From the NCBI GenBank assembly GCA_032433595.1, contig JASWJB010000460.1, positions 1-26,405 of the forward strand: a DNA stretch of 26,405 nt. The letters are read 5' to 3'. A program made the translations under genes and the position numbers. Under the pieces are notes generated by a model, which was not told where the DNA came from, made no database searches, and saw only the letters and a program-made list of their open reading frames with translations. Origin of the DNA: Conoideocrella luteorostrata. Taxonomy: Eukaryota > Ascomycota > Sordariomycetes > Hypocreales > Clavicipitaceae. Below are positions 1-12,614 of this stretch, piece after piece (position 1 is the first letter of the stretch; every line of letters starts with the position of its first letter).

Positions 1-2664
1 AGCCCAGGCCTCTTGGCCCGACAACCGGCTTAAATTTTCCACCCCCCCCCCCCCCCCGCGGTGGTAGCTTATCCCCGAACTTGCTGTGGCAATCTTCGCA
101 ATCCCCAACGCCAGCCAGCGTGCAGGGTGGCCCGGCAGGGGGGAATCCCAAGCTGGACCACCACGAACTGGGGGGAGGGGGTTCTGAAAGCACCGTGGAG
201 CCATTCGAAAACCAACAAACCTACGGAGTATTCTTCGAGCTCAAAAAATTAGCAAAAAATGCACGTGCGTCTCCTCAAGAAAGACACTCATTAGAGCATG
301 ACATATATGCAGCAGCGAAAAGGCAAGCAACAGAACGAACTAATGCGGTTAGCTGCACGTAATATTACTCCGTACTCAGTGCAAATTGTAAAAATACAAA
401 AGACGGCTGCGTCAAGTGTTTCGAGTTTTCCGAGCATACAGTGTACTAAAGGGGTGTGGCTCTGCCTGCATTGTCTCCACAGCTTCCAGACGCGTCAAGC
501 GTGACGTCGGGCGTACTTACGAGGTCGCCAACGGGTCGCGCTCTCACGTGCTCGTCACAACGCCGCGGACAAGGAAGATGGTCACTACGCACGACGATTT
601 ACCGCAGTGTCAGCCAATAAAAACGGGAGAGGCGGGCGGCTGTGAGGCCAGGCTTGTCGTTCGAACCGGGTGCGGGTTGACGACCTAGGCACAATACGGA
701 GTACGACAGTATCGATGGGGCCAAAGTGGTGACGGCGAAGCACGGAGCAGCAGCTTAACCCAGTCCAACAATGAGCAATTTATCAAGACTCGCTCAGCTT
801 TTCGGTTCCCGAAAAATAGCGTCATGGTGCATCATCAGAGCACACATTCGTGGATTCGTGCGCAGTAAAAGACAAATGTGCGGAAAACATCAAAGTTGCA
901 GCTCTCGGTGTGCTTCCCATCTCGGCCGAGTGTCGAGCGAGGGGCAAGTGTAAACAAAGTCATAGAGCTGGCAGACAATCCGCTATTAAATCAGCTTCTT
1001 TCCCCAGTCTGTACGGAGTATATTATATCTGAATTTTAGGAAGACCGTCGCCTGTGGGCCGAACCGATACTTAGACTGGCTTTTGACCCATCCCAGCATG
1101 CCCACTCTCTCGGGCACTAAGGCTTAGCCTCCAACTCTAAGACCATGTTAACTTTGAGTATATCTTCTTACACGCCCTGCAAATAGACGCGCATACCGTC
1201 CAACAAAGTGTAACATTATCCTCTATAACAAACACCATAAGGGGGGAAAGGGTCCTCCGTTCAGTAACCCTGAAACGAGTCTGCAGTGGTTATTTTACTC
1301 ATGAAAGAGCTTAGAACCCCCCTCCCTTTAATCTGTACAACGTTTATCGCTGATATGCTCGGGTTAGTTTGCCTATCCGTCCGTCTACTCCATTCTCGTC
1401 GTCGAATCCAGCCTGGCATTGCAATACGGTTTTTTTCTTTTTTTTTTTTGTGACACCGGCCTTACAAAATTACTTTGCAAAGACTACTGCTTCACGACCA
1501 AGCTTCTTCCGGCGTATTTCTGTGGCTATTTTATTTCTAACTGGGCATTCTAATTTCTTCGAAATAGCGCATCTGTTCTTCAATATGTGCAAAAGTGACC
1601 GACAATACTACGATTTGCAAACACAAAGCCCAATTACAGTAACAAGTTTTCCAGGGATAGTCGAGATAGCTGTTGCGCCATTTATGGCAGAGACCAGTTG
1701 ACCCATTTAATCGCGCGGCCTTCTTCCCTTACTAACAGAGTGATGCAATTGCAGCATGCGGGGTGGATATACTACTAGTATATGTATATGCGATGGCGGC
1801 ATAAAACATGGAAGATGAGATCTGTGGAGACTTGGGGTGTAGAGAGCCCCACGAAGTCGTTTTTGATCGCCCGTCAGCCCTAGCGCCAGTCCTGGACAGG
1901 GGATGCATTTACAGTACGTCGGCGTCCTTCCGTGGTTACTGTGTTGTGCTTGTTGTGTTGCGCTTGCTAGAAATATAGCCCGCTGGGAGTGCGGAGCATG
2001 GTGGTGATACCTACCCACAAGACTCGAGAAACAGGGCCAAATGGGATCCTGCGCGGATGCTGGCTTGATCTAAAATGGTCGCTGCCATTCCTTTTTAATC
2101 GCATTTTCTCCTCCAACAGCTATGTGATAGTGGCACAGGTGCAATGATAGGAGAGATGTGCGTCGGGGACGGGAGTCATTATCAACATGCAGTTTACCAC
2201 GATTGTCTCAACCAAGACAAATGTTTGACGCAAAGTACGGAGCGGACATGTATAGATGTGGCGTCAGAAGGCAACAAGGTTACTTATTTGCGTTAGATGC
2301 TGACTACTCCATACTATTACCAGTACTCCGTACACGCACGTACGACCAAGAACCGGGAACCCGCGCCCCACATATCGGGTCCACCACACAATCCCGGCCC
2401 GCAGCAAGACAGTTCTTGAGCCTCCCGTCCAACTACTCCATAATGCCATGCAATATTCATCTTGCCCAATTTCTTTAAAAAAAAATTTAAAAAAAAAAAA
2501 AAACCGTAGATGGCACTGGCATGGCATTCTGCATGCTCAGTCTTGGCATTTTCCATGACGCCCCTGTACGAACCAGAGCAACTCAGTCAACCCACGGCCA
2601 AGGAAGGTCACACATCCAGTCCCGCTGACTGGTCCCTGCCGAAGCCCAAGGACAGTAAATGTGA
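1..2664. other. Gene-poor stretch, no supported gene
   Basis: I see no convincing gene here. The open frames are short, overlap on both strands and show no recognisable domain. The stretch holds a 16-base poly-C run at 42-57, A/T homopolymers near 1434-1450 and 2477-2503, and five exact copies of TACGGAGTA or its complement (222, 366, 695, 1012, 2324). Single-exon housekeeping genes can be excluded; a gene made of several very short exons cannot be. Confidence 0.6.
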
Positions 2665-2691
2665 TTCTACTGGCATGTAATGTCAGTAGAA
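2665..2691 (+). repeat. Inverted repeat, 12-bp arms, 3-nt loop
   Basis: The arms TTCTACTGGCAT and ATGTCAGTAGAA surround a GTA loop. The single mismatch is a G-U pair if the plus strand is transcribed, but an A-C mismatch in a minus-strand transcript. It lies about 70 bp beyond the stop codon of the minus-strand micro-gene at 2763-2867, so it could sit in that gene's 3' UTR or terminator region, or belong to a plus-strand RNA. Confidence 0.6.
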
Positions 2692-2709
2692 CTAAATCCT
2701 GTGATGCCT

Positions 2710-2744
2710 GGTATTTAGGCTTTTTGGAGGACAGCTTAAATACC
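2710..2744 (+). repeat. Inverted repeat, 11-bp arms, 13-nt loop
   Basis: The arms GGTATTTAGGC and GCTTAAATACC flank a 13-nt loop. As in the neighbouring hairpin, the one imperfect pair is a G-U on the plus strand. It begins 19 bp past the stop of the micro-gene at 2763-2867, so it may mark that gene's 3' end. Function is unknown. Confidence 0.55.
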
Positions 2745-2762
2745 TAAACACTTGATCAAATG

Positions 2763-2867
2763 TTAGGACTTGTATCGCTCCCATAGCTTCCAGCAGACTA
2801 GGATGACGGTCGGGATGTTAACCAACAGGCCGACGAGGGCAATACTGGCTTCGGGACCGAGGCTCAT
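2763..2867 (-). CDS. Micro-membrane protein, 34 aa, paralogue A
   Basis: This is a 34-residue reading frame that I do not recognise as a named family. It begins MSLGPEA, continues with about 18 hydrophobic residues containing a central VNIPT, and ends in an aromatic, basic tail WKLWERYKS. That architecture predicts one transmembrane helix with the positive C-terminal end on the cytosolic side. The main evidence that it is real is a second copy at 6546-6656 on the same strand: 26 of 34 residues are identical and the other changes are mostly conservative. Fourteen of the 26 identical residues use different codons, the pattern of purifying selection on protein. A 30-nt leader element is conserved upstream of both copies, and a TATAAG lies further upstream. 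No function is claimed. Alternatives are a membrane-acting regulator or toxin-like peptide, or a remnant of a larger element. Confidence 0.7.
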   Translation of the reverse strand: MSLGPEASIALVGLLVNIPTVILVCWKLWERYKS

Positions 2868-2950
2868 GGGCGTTTATTGGAGTGAATAGGGGGTTTTCTC
2901 AGGTGGTGCAGAGGAAGTTAGGAAATGATAATTGAGCGGATTGGGGGATG

Positions 2951-2982
2951 GATGCGTTTGTAAATTGTGTCTGTTTGAATAT
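2951..2982 (-). promoter_or_regulatory. Conserved leader element of paralogue A
   Basis: Read on the minus strand, this begins ATATTCAAACAGACACAATT, runs on into ACAAACGCATC, and lies 83 nt upstream of the paralogue A start codon. A near-identical block precedes paralogue B at a similar distance (75 nt), while the sequence between block and ATG is largely diverged. It is probably a transcription start region or a 5' UTR element retained since the duplication. Confidence 0.55.
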
Positions 2983-3022
2983 GGAAATTTGGAGTAGAGG
3001 AGGTCGTGGCGTTGGTGTTGTT

Positions 3023-3028
3023 CTTATA
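3023..3028 (-). promoter_or_regulatory. TATA-like box for paralogue A
   Basis: TATAAG on the minus strand lies about 40 nt upstream of the conserved leader block, a plausible TATA distance if transcription begins at or near that block. Evidence is positional only; no equivalent is clear for paralogue B. Confidence 0.3.
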
Positions 3029-5124
3029 CCTATAAGTGCCGCAGCAGTAATTTCGAGCCACCGCTCGCATCTCGATCCAGCTGCGACCTGCAGCTGGGGC
3101 TGTGTAAACAATGAGAATTTCAATCGAGGGAGTAGGTGGGGCCTACCATCTGGTTTCGGGCTAGTGGCCTATTTCCCACACACCGGGGAAGAGTCTCCAT
3201 TTTACGGAGTACACTTCCACCTAATGATGAGTTGCCGCGTTTCGTTAGAAATACATATAAATGGGATGCAATTATTGTACCGAGTGCGCAGCAGCCTTGA
3301 ACTAGTTAGATCTCGGTGCTGATGCAATTGCTGCTCCCTTGCACCCGTCCGTCCCCGCGGCATATTGCTTGCCGTATCTTATCTTTGATATTCCCGACAC
3401 AAATATTCGGAGCAAAAGATATATAGTATCATGGTAATATCCAGCGGATGCTCGAAGGCCCTTCAGTCAGAGTTCATACAGTGTGACGAGAAACCAAGTC
3501 CACCATACAGACACCGGGTGGGTTTGTGTATCCTCAGAAACGCCCCTAGGATGCGTGGCGTTTGGTCCCGACAACTCTGCTGGATCCTTGCAAGTCCTGC
3601 AAGCCTCACTACTGTGCCTGAACCTCAAAGTATTTAGATGTACTGTACCACTTTGGTAGGAGCGTTGCATTTACCCTGCTCGTGCCTATGCCTGGCCACG
3701 CCATTTCACACCACAGGCCATGGATACCAGAAAATGGTCAAAGTAGTCAATTGAATTCCTGCGACACTAAGATTCCGACCGCTGCCGCAGACCCTGCTGC
3801 TTCTAATTCGCTCAAAAACGCGATTTCCGGTGTTTTCTTCAGAAGTGTTCACTTTACGGCCCGCCAGTTATTCCGGCTCCGACTGCAGCTTGCGCCGCTG
3901 CCAAAGCCGCCTCCCAACTCAAGTAGATGCTGGCTGCGTTGCAGGAATAACCTTATTAATATCTGTAGATATCGATGATGCTAGGCAGCCAATATTATCC
4001 CTTTCCTGCGTTCCTACCACTATAGTATTTCCACTGTATTTAATCGGCCGATGGGCTGTGCGAGATTAGTAAAAGAGGCACATTAAATTGATAGTGTGAG
4101 GTTAGGAATTAGAGGCCCGCTGGGGCTCTGTCTCTAACGATTCTGACATAAATAATATAATGATTATAGCAAATAGAAGCAAAATAGAAGCATTGTGACG
4201 GTGCTGCTAGTGATATTGAAGGGATGAAGTCGACGATGTTAAGTGCAGCGGAAGAAGGTGGCTACAAGGTCACAGAAATCGAAGATATTCGTGAGCCCTT
4301 CTGCTGACCTCACTGAATCCCCATGACATTGTGTGTGAATTTAGTGGGTAGAGCCGGCAATGGGAGTGACTTGAAAAAACCTAGAGGTGGGTGTCTCAGG
4401 AATTGTGGGTCCACTGCCCCAATAGCAATAGTACTCCGTACTCGCAAAACGTATGCCATGGGTGCCACATATTGCCGTCCAATTGCATTGCACGTTTCTT
4501 CCCTCAACATCTTCTCGCCTCACTTTTCGCCGGCTGGGTGGCTGCAACGGTAACTGGTCTCCATTCATCTGTGCCTCATTCCCGCGCATGGGTGCATTAG
4601 CTATGCTACCTATTACCCAGATTGCCAGAGCACTCTTACACGGATGGACTGACTGCAGGCCTGCCGCATAGAGCGAGAAAGTCTGGTGGGCGTCTCGCCG
4701 TGCAGGAACTCCAATCTGCATCTGTCAGGTCCATTGCAGGGCATCTCCAGGCCCCTTGTCCAAACCTGCCGCTTCTCCGGCCAGCCCCAGAGCTCTGCAA
4801 TTAAGCACCACCTCATCGTCATGTTCCGACATCATCAAACGTGCTGACTGGCCCGTTCATACCTTTGGCCGGTGCCTCGTCGACACCCCTGTCCACAAAA
4901 TACCCGAATGAATGAGACGAGAACTGGGTTGCGGCCACGAGCTACCAATGGAAGGGGGCTAGTTATGGTCCCTGCCACGCATGATCCTGTAACTGACTCC
5001 CTCCAGCTCCCCGTCCGAAGAAACGGGCAACAGCAAACAGGGTCTTAAGGAGAAGACAAGCTGGGTTGGCCGGATCCTACCTTGCTTGCGTCCAGTCAGT
5101 TGCAGCCTGTAGCCTGTATTAGTC
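3029..5124. other. Gene-poor stretch, no supported gene
   Basis: No recognisable gene was found. It contains exact TACGGAGTA-type motifs at 3203 and 4432 and short A/T-rich patches around 4140-4200. Open frames of 60-126 codons on both strands overlap each other and have no domain-like features, so I treat them as chance. Confidence 0.55.
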
Positions 5125-5153
5125 TACTCCGTACGGAGTACATGTACGGAGTA
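5125..5153. repeat. TACGGAGTA cluster with 16-bp perfect palindrome
   Basis: Positions 5125-5140 read TACTCCGTACGGAGTA, a perfect palindrome made of two 9-mers overlapping head to head. A third copy follows at 5145-5153. This is the densest point of a motif found 20 times in the window. Confidence 0.9.
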
Positions 5154-5180
5154 CATAGTCGTAAGTGGGGCTTGCCGAGC

Positions 5181-5450
5181 AGCTCAATAATATGCAAAAA
5201 ATCGAGGATGACATGCACTTTTTCTACCATGTCTTGTCCACAGAGCATATGTAGAGCATTTAACTACACTATCATGGAGAAGTCATCGCACAAGGTATAA
5301 ATTGTTGTCGCTATCCATCTTGGAGAATTTTAGTATCTAGCACTACGGAGTACTTGGTCCCAAACTAGCTCCCTGCAGCAGCAGCTCTCTACACCAATTC
5401 CCCATTGCTTCGAGACCGTGCACTTGTCTGTGTGGTTATGTACTCCGTAC
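5181..5450 (+). repeat. Diverged duplicated segment, copy 1
   Basis: This matches copy 2 beginning at 6084. Shared blocks include AGCTCAATAA, ATGC, AAAAA, CACAGAGCA, AGAGCATTT, GAGAAG and AAATTGTTGTC, in the same order. Similarity fades after about 5330 but recovers in the block around 5414-5445 (GTGC, CTTGTCT). In both copies a frame from AGC (5181 and 6084) runs to an aligned TAA (5298-5300 and 6192-6194) across indels that are multiples of three. Amino acid changes are not conservative, so coding status is doubtful. It could be a diverged tandem duplication or an old transposon remnant. Confidence 0.65.
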
Positions 5451-5456
5451 TCCGTA
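5441..5456. repeat. Two head-to-tail TACTCCGTA motifs, 7-bp period
   Basis: The sequence TACTCCGTACTCCGTA contains two exact 9-mers overlapping by two bases in direct orientation. Elsewhere the same motif overlaps in inverted orientation (5125-5140), so both arrangements use the same 7-bp offset. Confidence 0.9.
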
Positions 5457-6083
5457 GCTCGCCTTACGAGTAGGAACAGGAATACAGAGTAGAGGAGCTC
5501 GAGTGAGCTTACGGAGCAGGTTGATGCTAGCCGGCTTCCAGAAGGATCCCGCCTCGATAGCCGGCGCCGATTGTCACCGGGCATTGAAAAAGTAAAATCT
5601 GCCGCCACAAAATGGCCGTGCCCGGTTGAGGTGCTTTTACGCAGCAAATAACCATGCTGGTGGGACACACTTACATGGCGTGCTGTGCCCCGTGCAGAAG
5701 CACGACGAGCTGGGACTTCTTCCCAATCGAGAAACACCGAGGCGTGGCAGCAGGCGATAACCTACAGTTGACGGTGCGGCTTACGTAGGGGGCCAGTGAC
5801 CTTGAGTGAGCCCAGGCTAAGAATTGGTCTCCCCATTTGATGCGGCAGCTTGCACATGGTTTCCTGTGGTCGCGCTTTTTGTCGATGCCCCGCCAAGACA
5901 AACACAATCATGATGGCATATAATCGAAGCAAGCCCCCCCCCCCCCCGCCGTTTCGGTGCCTACTGCATCCCCACCCCCGGGCTGAGAAGCTAGCAGCGG
6001 CCAGCACACGCTTCGCCTTGTGCTCCGTCCATGCCCACGTCATTGTCAATTACCCGCCTATAGCAATGAGGTGTAGGATGAAC
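5457..6083. other. Spacer between the two duplicated segments
   Basis: No supported gene. It contains a 14-base poly-C run at 5934-5947. Patchy resemblance between about 5660-5815 and 6425-6520 hints that the duplication extended toward a now unrecognisable copy of the micro-gene, but this is weak. Confidence 0.4.
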
Positions 6084-6310
6084 AGCTCAATAAAATGCCA
6101 AAAACTCAGACATGGCAGAGAACTTTTTCCTACTACATTTTGTTCACAGAGCACATTAAGAGCATTTGCTGGAGAAGGCATTGCACAGGGTTAAAATTGT
6201 TGTCAATATTCAAGACTAGTTCTTCATGATCCAACTGCCCGCAGTAACGCTCCGTACAGACGGCGTGCTTGTCTTTTTGCTATAAGTAGAAAAAGCGTTG
6301 GTAATGCTTC
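6084..6310 (+). repeat. Diverged duplicated segment, copy 2
   Basis: This is the direct-repeat partner of 5181-5450, offset by about 900 bp. It lies about 240 bp past the stop codon of micro-gene paralogue B (minus strand). The aligned frame ends at TAA 6192-6194 and is three codons shorter than copy 1 (net of one codon gained and four lost). It carries no exact TACGGAGTA, although copy 1 has three. Confidence 0.65.
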
Positions 6311-6545
6311 GGCTTGCAACAGAGTAGGTCCGGATGCACTAACCAGTAAACCAGAGAGACACAGTCAAAAGAATTGACATTGACGCATCCGATCCCATTG
6401 GCTTGTTCCGGTCGAGCCCAATCCAGGTGTGCTGCACCCGTGCTTCTTCAACCGATGGCGACTAGTTGGGTCGGGGGACCAATCATGTGGTACCAGACGC
6501 CCAGGTCTTTCAACGACGACGTACGGAAGTAAATACCAATGTAGT

Positions 6546-6656
6546 TTAAATATGAGACTGGTATCTCTCCCAGAGCTTCCAGACGACGAGGACGACAGTT
6601 GGGACATTGACCAAAACGCCAACAATAGCGATGATGGCTTCAGGGCCAAGACCCAT
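6546..6656 (-). CDS. Micro-membrane protein, 36 aa, paralogue B
   Basis: This is a 36-residue reading frame paralogous to 2763-2867 on the same strand, 3.7 kb away. It starts MGLGPEA, has about 18 hydrophobic residues with a central VNVPT, and ends WKLWERYQSHI. Conserved between the copies are the LGPEA cap, the asparagine-x-proline-threonine in mid-helix, and the WKLWERY juxtamembrane motif. Synonymous substitutions exceed replacements, and replacements are mostly among I, L and V, which argues that both copies were under protein-level constraint after duplication. One membrane span with the C-terminus in the cytosol is predicted. I do not recognise the family; at this length automated gene callers would normally miss it. 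No stop or frameshift disrupts it. Confidence 0.7.
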   Translation of the reverse strand: MGLGPEAIIAIVGVLVNVPTVVLVVWKLWERYQSHI

Positions 6657-6731
6657 AGCTGTCTGAGGGTTGGGTGATTTTCTTTGGTGGATGAGAGGAA
6701 TTCGGTTCAGAGATGGCTGGGTGTATTGAGG

Positions 6732-6762
6732 GATGTGTTTGTAATTGTGTCTGCTTAAATAT
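6732..6762 (-). promoter_or_regulatory. Conserved leader element of paralogue B
   Basis: On the minus strand this begins ATATTTAAGCAGACACAATT, runs on into ACAAACACATC, and lies 75 nt upstream of the paralogue B start. It matches the paralogue A block with few differences, while the rest of the leader has diverged. The start ATATTTAA is itself TATA-like. Confidence 0.5.
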
Positions 6763-8357
6763 AAAATAATTGCGCAAAAAGAGAAGGGAAAACCCTGGGG
6801 TTTATGTACCCAAGTTGTTAATGCGCCTGAAGGACTAAGATGGTCTCTTTGACTAGATTACGGCGCACGATGTTTTATAGTGTTGTATCGATTGTGGGCT
6901 CTGCCGAGCGCCCAATTCTAACTGAGTTTAGCGCCTGACTTGGAATGTGATTTCAGTCGAAAGTGACATGCGTATTGGGATGAACGAACGTGTCTCCACA
7001 CTCCGAAATCCTGCGAGACAATCTTTGCCTTGACCTGCGGGTCCACAATTATCTAGGTTGTGGGACTGACATGCAAACAAAGTGCATATAACGAATGTTT
7101 GTTTTTTCTTTTCATCTGCTTCCATAATCCACATGTCAGTACAGGGGCGAGATGTCGCAAGTTCTTGCGTCGCCACAAGCTGGTCGCCCAGGGATGTTGT
7201 TGAAGGCGGAGTAGCACAGATATCCCAGTCCCGTAAAAGCAAGCATAAGAGTACCAAAGAAAACTCCCAATACGGCCGCCCGCCCGCCCTAGTACCGGGA
7301 GACTGCTCTCCGACAAACCGCGCTCGTTCTCCAGAACATTGAAACAAGAAAAAAATGAAACCCCGCCATACATACATTTGCTCCGGGGCCCTTCCATGGT
7401 GTTGGTAGTCATCCCTGTCCGCGTACGGTGTACGGAGTACTCTTACATATTATTCTCAGTACTAAGTAGGTTGATGGTCAGTCCCCGCGAGGCTTCATAT
7501 CCGCTGACCGCTCTCGTGGAGGACTTCACTCCTACGTCAGGTCCGTCTCCAGTCCGTGGACCCGTCTGGCCGTCTCGGGACGGCATCTGCCTACGCAAAC
7601 GACACTCCAAATTATCCTGATCCCCCCATACAGACTTTGCCATGATAGCACTCAGGGCAGTCAATACACGCTTGACAAGCATGGCGTGCACGAAACATGA
7701 AATCTGCCGCCGACCGCTCTGGACTCGTCTTGTGGCTGTAGCTTGCTCCTCTTGCTTGCAGCTTTGACGTGAACATGCCTTCGCATCTGTAATGACTTGC
7801 GGATTGTTTACGTACCAATTTGTGGCTATGTATGCTCTTGTGGTAGTTCCGTAGTCAGCACAACTCAGGTCCACCAATGGCCCTCGTACCCATGGGGGAA
7901 TGGGGAACTGAACGTGGTTGCAGACCCGCTCTGGCCGTCATTTGATGGTCTCTCACTTGAAGGGCAATCGGATTGAACTTACGGAGTATTCCACCATGTC
8001 ATCGAATGTGACTGGCCCGCACCTCATCGATCAAGCCCCATTTTTAAGTGGAGCGTCTCATCTAGACGGACGCGGGTGGGGGGCGTCAGATTAATATTCC
8101 GGTACTAGCTGCCGTACCTAGCGGCCGTGCTATTGATCTCGGTGGAACCACACATGCTCAACATCGAGGAGATCTACGGAGTAACCAAGATTATATTCCA
8201 CCCTCATTCACTTTATCTCTCATCCAAGTCGGATGAATATACCTGCCCGGGAATCCGCCTAAAGTATCACTTTTTCATAAAATTCGTCACGCTATTTTAT
8301 AACGCCCCACAACTCTCCCATATTTTCAAACTCCATCCCATTTCCCAGGTAAATACA
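6763..8357. other. Gene-poor stretch before the smc5 3' end
   Basis: No gene is supported. Exact TACGGAGTA copies lie at 7431, 7980 and 8175. A minus-strand frame at 7339-7136 reads as a short hydrophobic peptide but is broken by an in-frame TAG at 7291-7289. Longer frames at 7443-7877 overlap on both strands and lack family features. The 3' UTR of smc5 presumably occupies the right end. Confidence 0.5.
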
Positions 8358-11992
<3,635 letters not shown>

Positions 11993-12107
11993 GGCGCCTC
12001 GGCGGATAGACGGTGTTTTTGTACAGCGATTTCGATTGCGTGGGGTTGATGAGGCTACAGTTTTTGACGCCCATCCATGTACTCCGTAGTTATGTGCCTA
12101 ATTGGAG

Positions 12108-12123
12108 ACGCGTGAACACGCGT
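12108..12123. promoter_or_regulatory. Two MluI cell-cycle boxes upstream of smc5
   Basis: ACGCGT occurs at 12108-12113 and 12118-12123, spaced exactly 10 bp (one helical turn), 116-131 bp upstream of the smc5 start. ACGCGT is the known MBF (Mbp1-Swi6) site that drives G1/S genes in yeasts; regulation of smc5 by MBF here is inferred. Confidence 0.55.
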
Positions 12124-12197
12124 TGGTTCATCCCACCAAGGTACCTAAGTACTGTCGCTCCTCCGGATGACGGGGTGGGTTAAGCCCCGCAGCAGAC

Positions 12198-12332
12198 ATG
12201 CAAGATACGGAGAACCCTTCTCCAGCAATCGACGAAATTCCATCTGTAGTCCATGGAGAATATATCTTGAATGGGAGGTCCATTCAGATCTTCATAGCTA
12301 CTCAGCAGGTTACAATCATTAACGGTCGCTAA
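12198..12332 (+). CDS. Weak candidate small ORF, 44 aa
   Basis: This frame starts MQDTENPSP and ends TIINGR before a TAA. It is acidic at the start, then rich in I, V and T. It lies between smc5 and the tRNA on the opposite strand. There is no homologue in the window and no domain I recognise. An overlapping frame is also open, so chance is a serious alternative. Confidence 0.15.
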   Translation: MQDTENPSPAIDEIPSVVHGEYILNGRSIQIFIATQQVTIINGR

Positions 12333-12602
12333 CTGGTTGCATCGAATCGAGAGTGAGCTCTGACAACCCGTGGTTGGCGGACAACGTCCGAATTTGTTTT
12401 AAACCACATATATTTATGTATTTCCACACTGATACGGAGTAGTGGGATCCTAGATACATCCAGCGACAGGTCCGCCTGTAGAAATAGTTATTGGAGCGCA
12501 CGTTACCGTCTTTACACTGTAAATGTTAGAATAGGGAAAAAAAATTGGGGGAAATAGATCGATGTACTAGTACAGTTAAAGTTAGGCGTAACCTCGAAAG
12601 GC
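12333..12602. other. Short intergenic stretch, no gene
   Basis: Nothing beyond one exact TACGGAGTA at 12433 and an A-rich patch near 12536-12545 was found. It is the downstream flank of the tRNA on the minus strand. Confidence 0.5.
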
Positions 12603-12607
12603 AAAAA
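12603..12607 (-). terminator. RNA polymerase III terminator of tRNA-Gly
   Basis: Five consecutive T residues on the minus strand begin 8 nt after the discriminator base of the tRNA, a standard pol III stop. Confidence 0.75.
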
Positions 12608-12614
12608 TTTAAAC

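Noticed and set aside
481..492. AGCTTCCAGACG, shared with the 3' coding end of micro-gene B, as a possible further copy
   Set aside because: The match is 12 bases. The minus-strand frame there has a stop (TGA) two codons before the VWKLW-like stretch and no LGPEA start.
655..690. TTCGAACC resembling a tRNA T-loop or B box
   Set aside because: Flanking bases do not form a T-stem and no acceptor or anticodon arm can be drawn.
5850..6194. 114-codon plus-strand frame
   Set aside because: It runs through a poly-C tract and unrelated sequence; only its last part aligns with the duplicated segment at 5181.
7443..7877. 144-codon minus-strand frame, with an overlapping frame having a Cys-rich end
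   Set aside because: Composition is random-looking, there is no domain, frames are open on both strands, and a TACGGAGTA motif lies just beside it.
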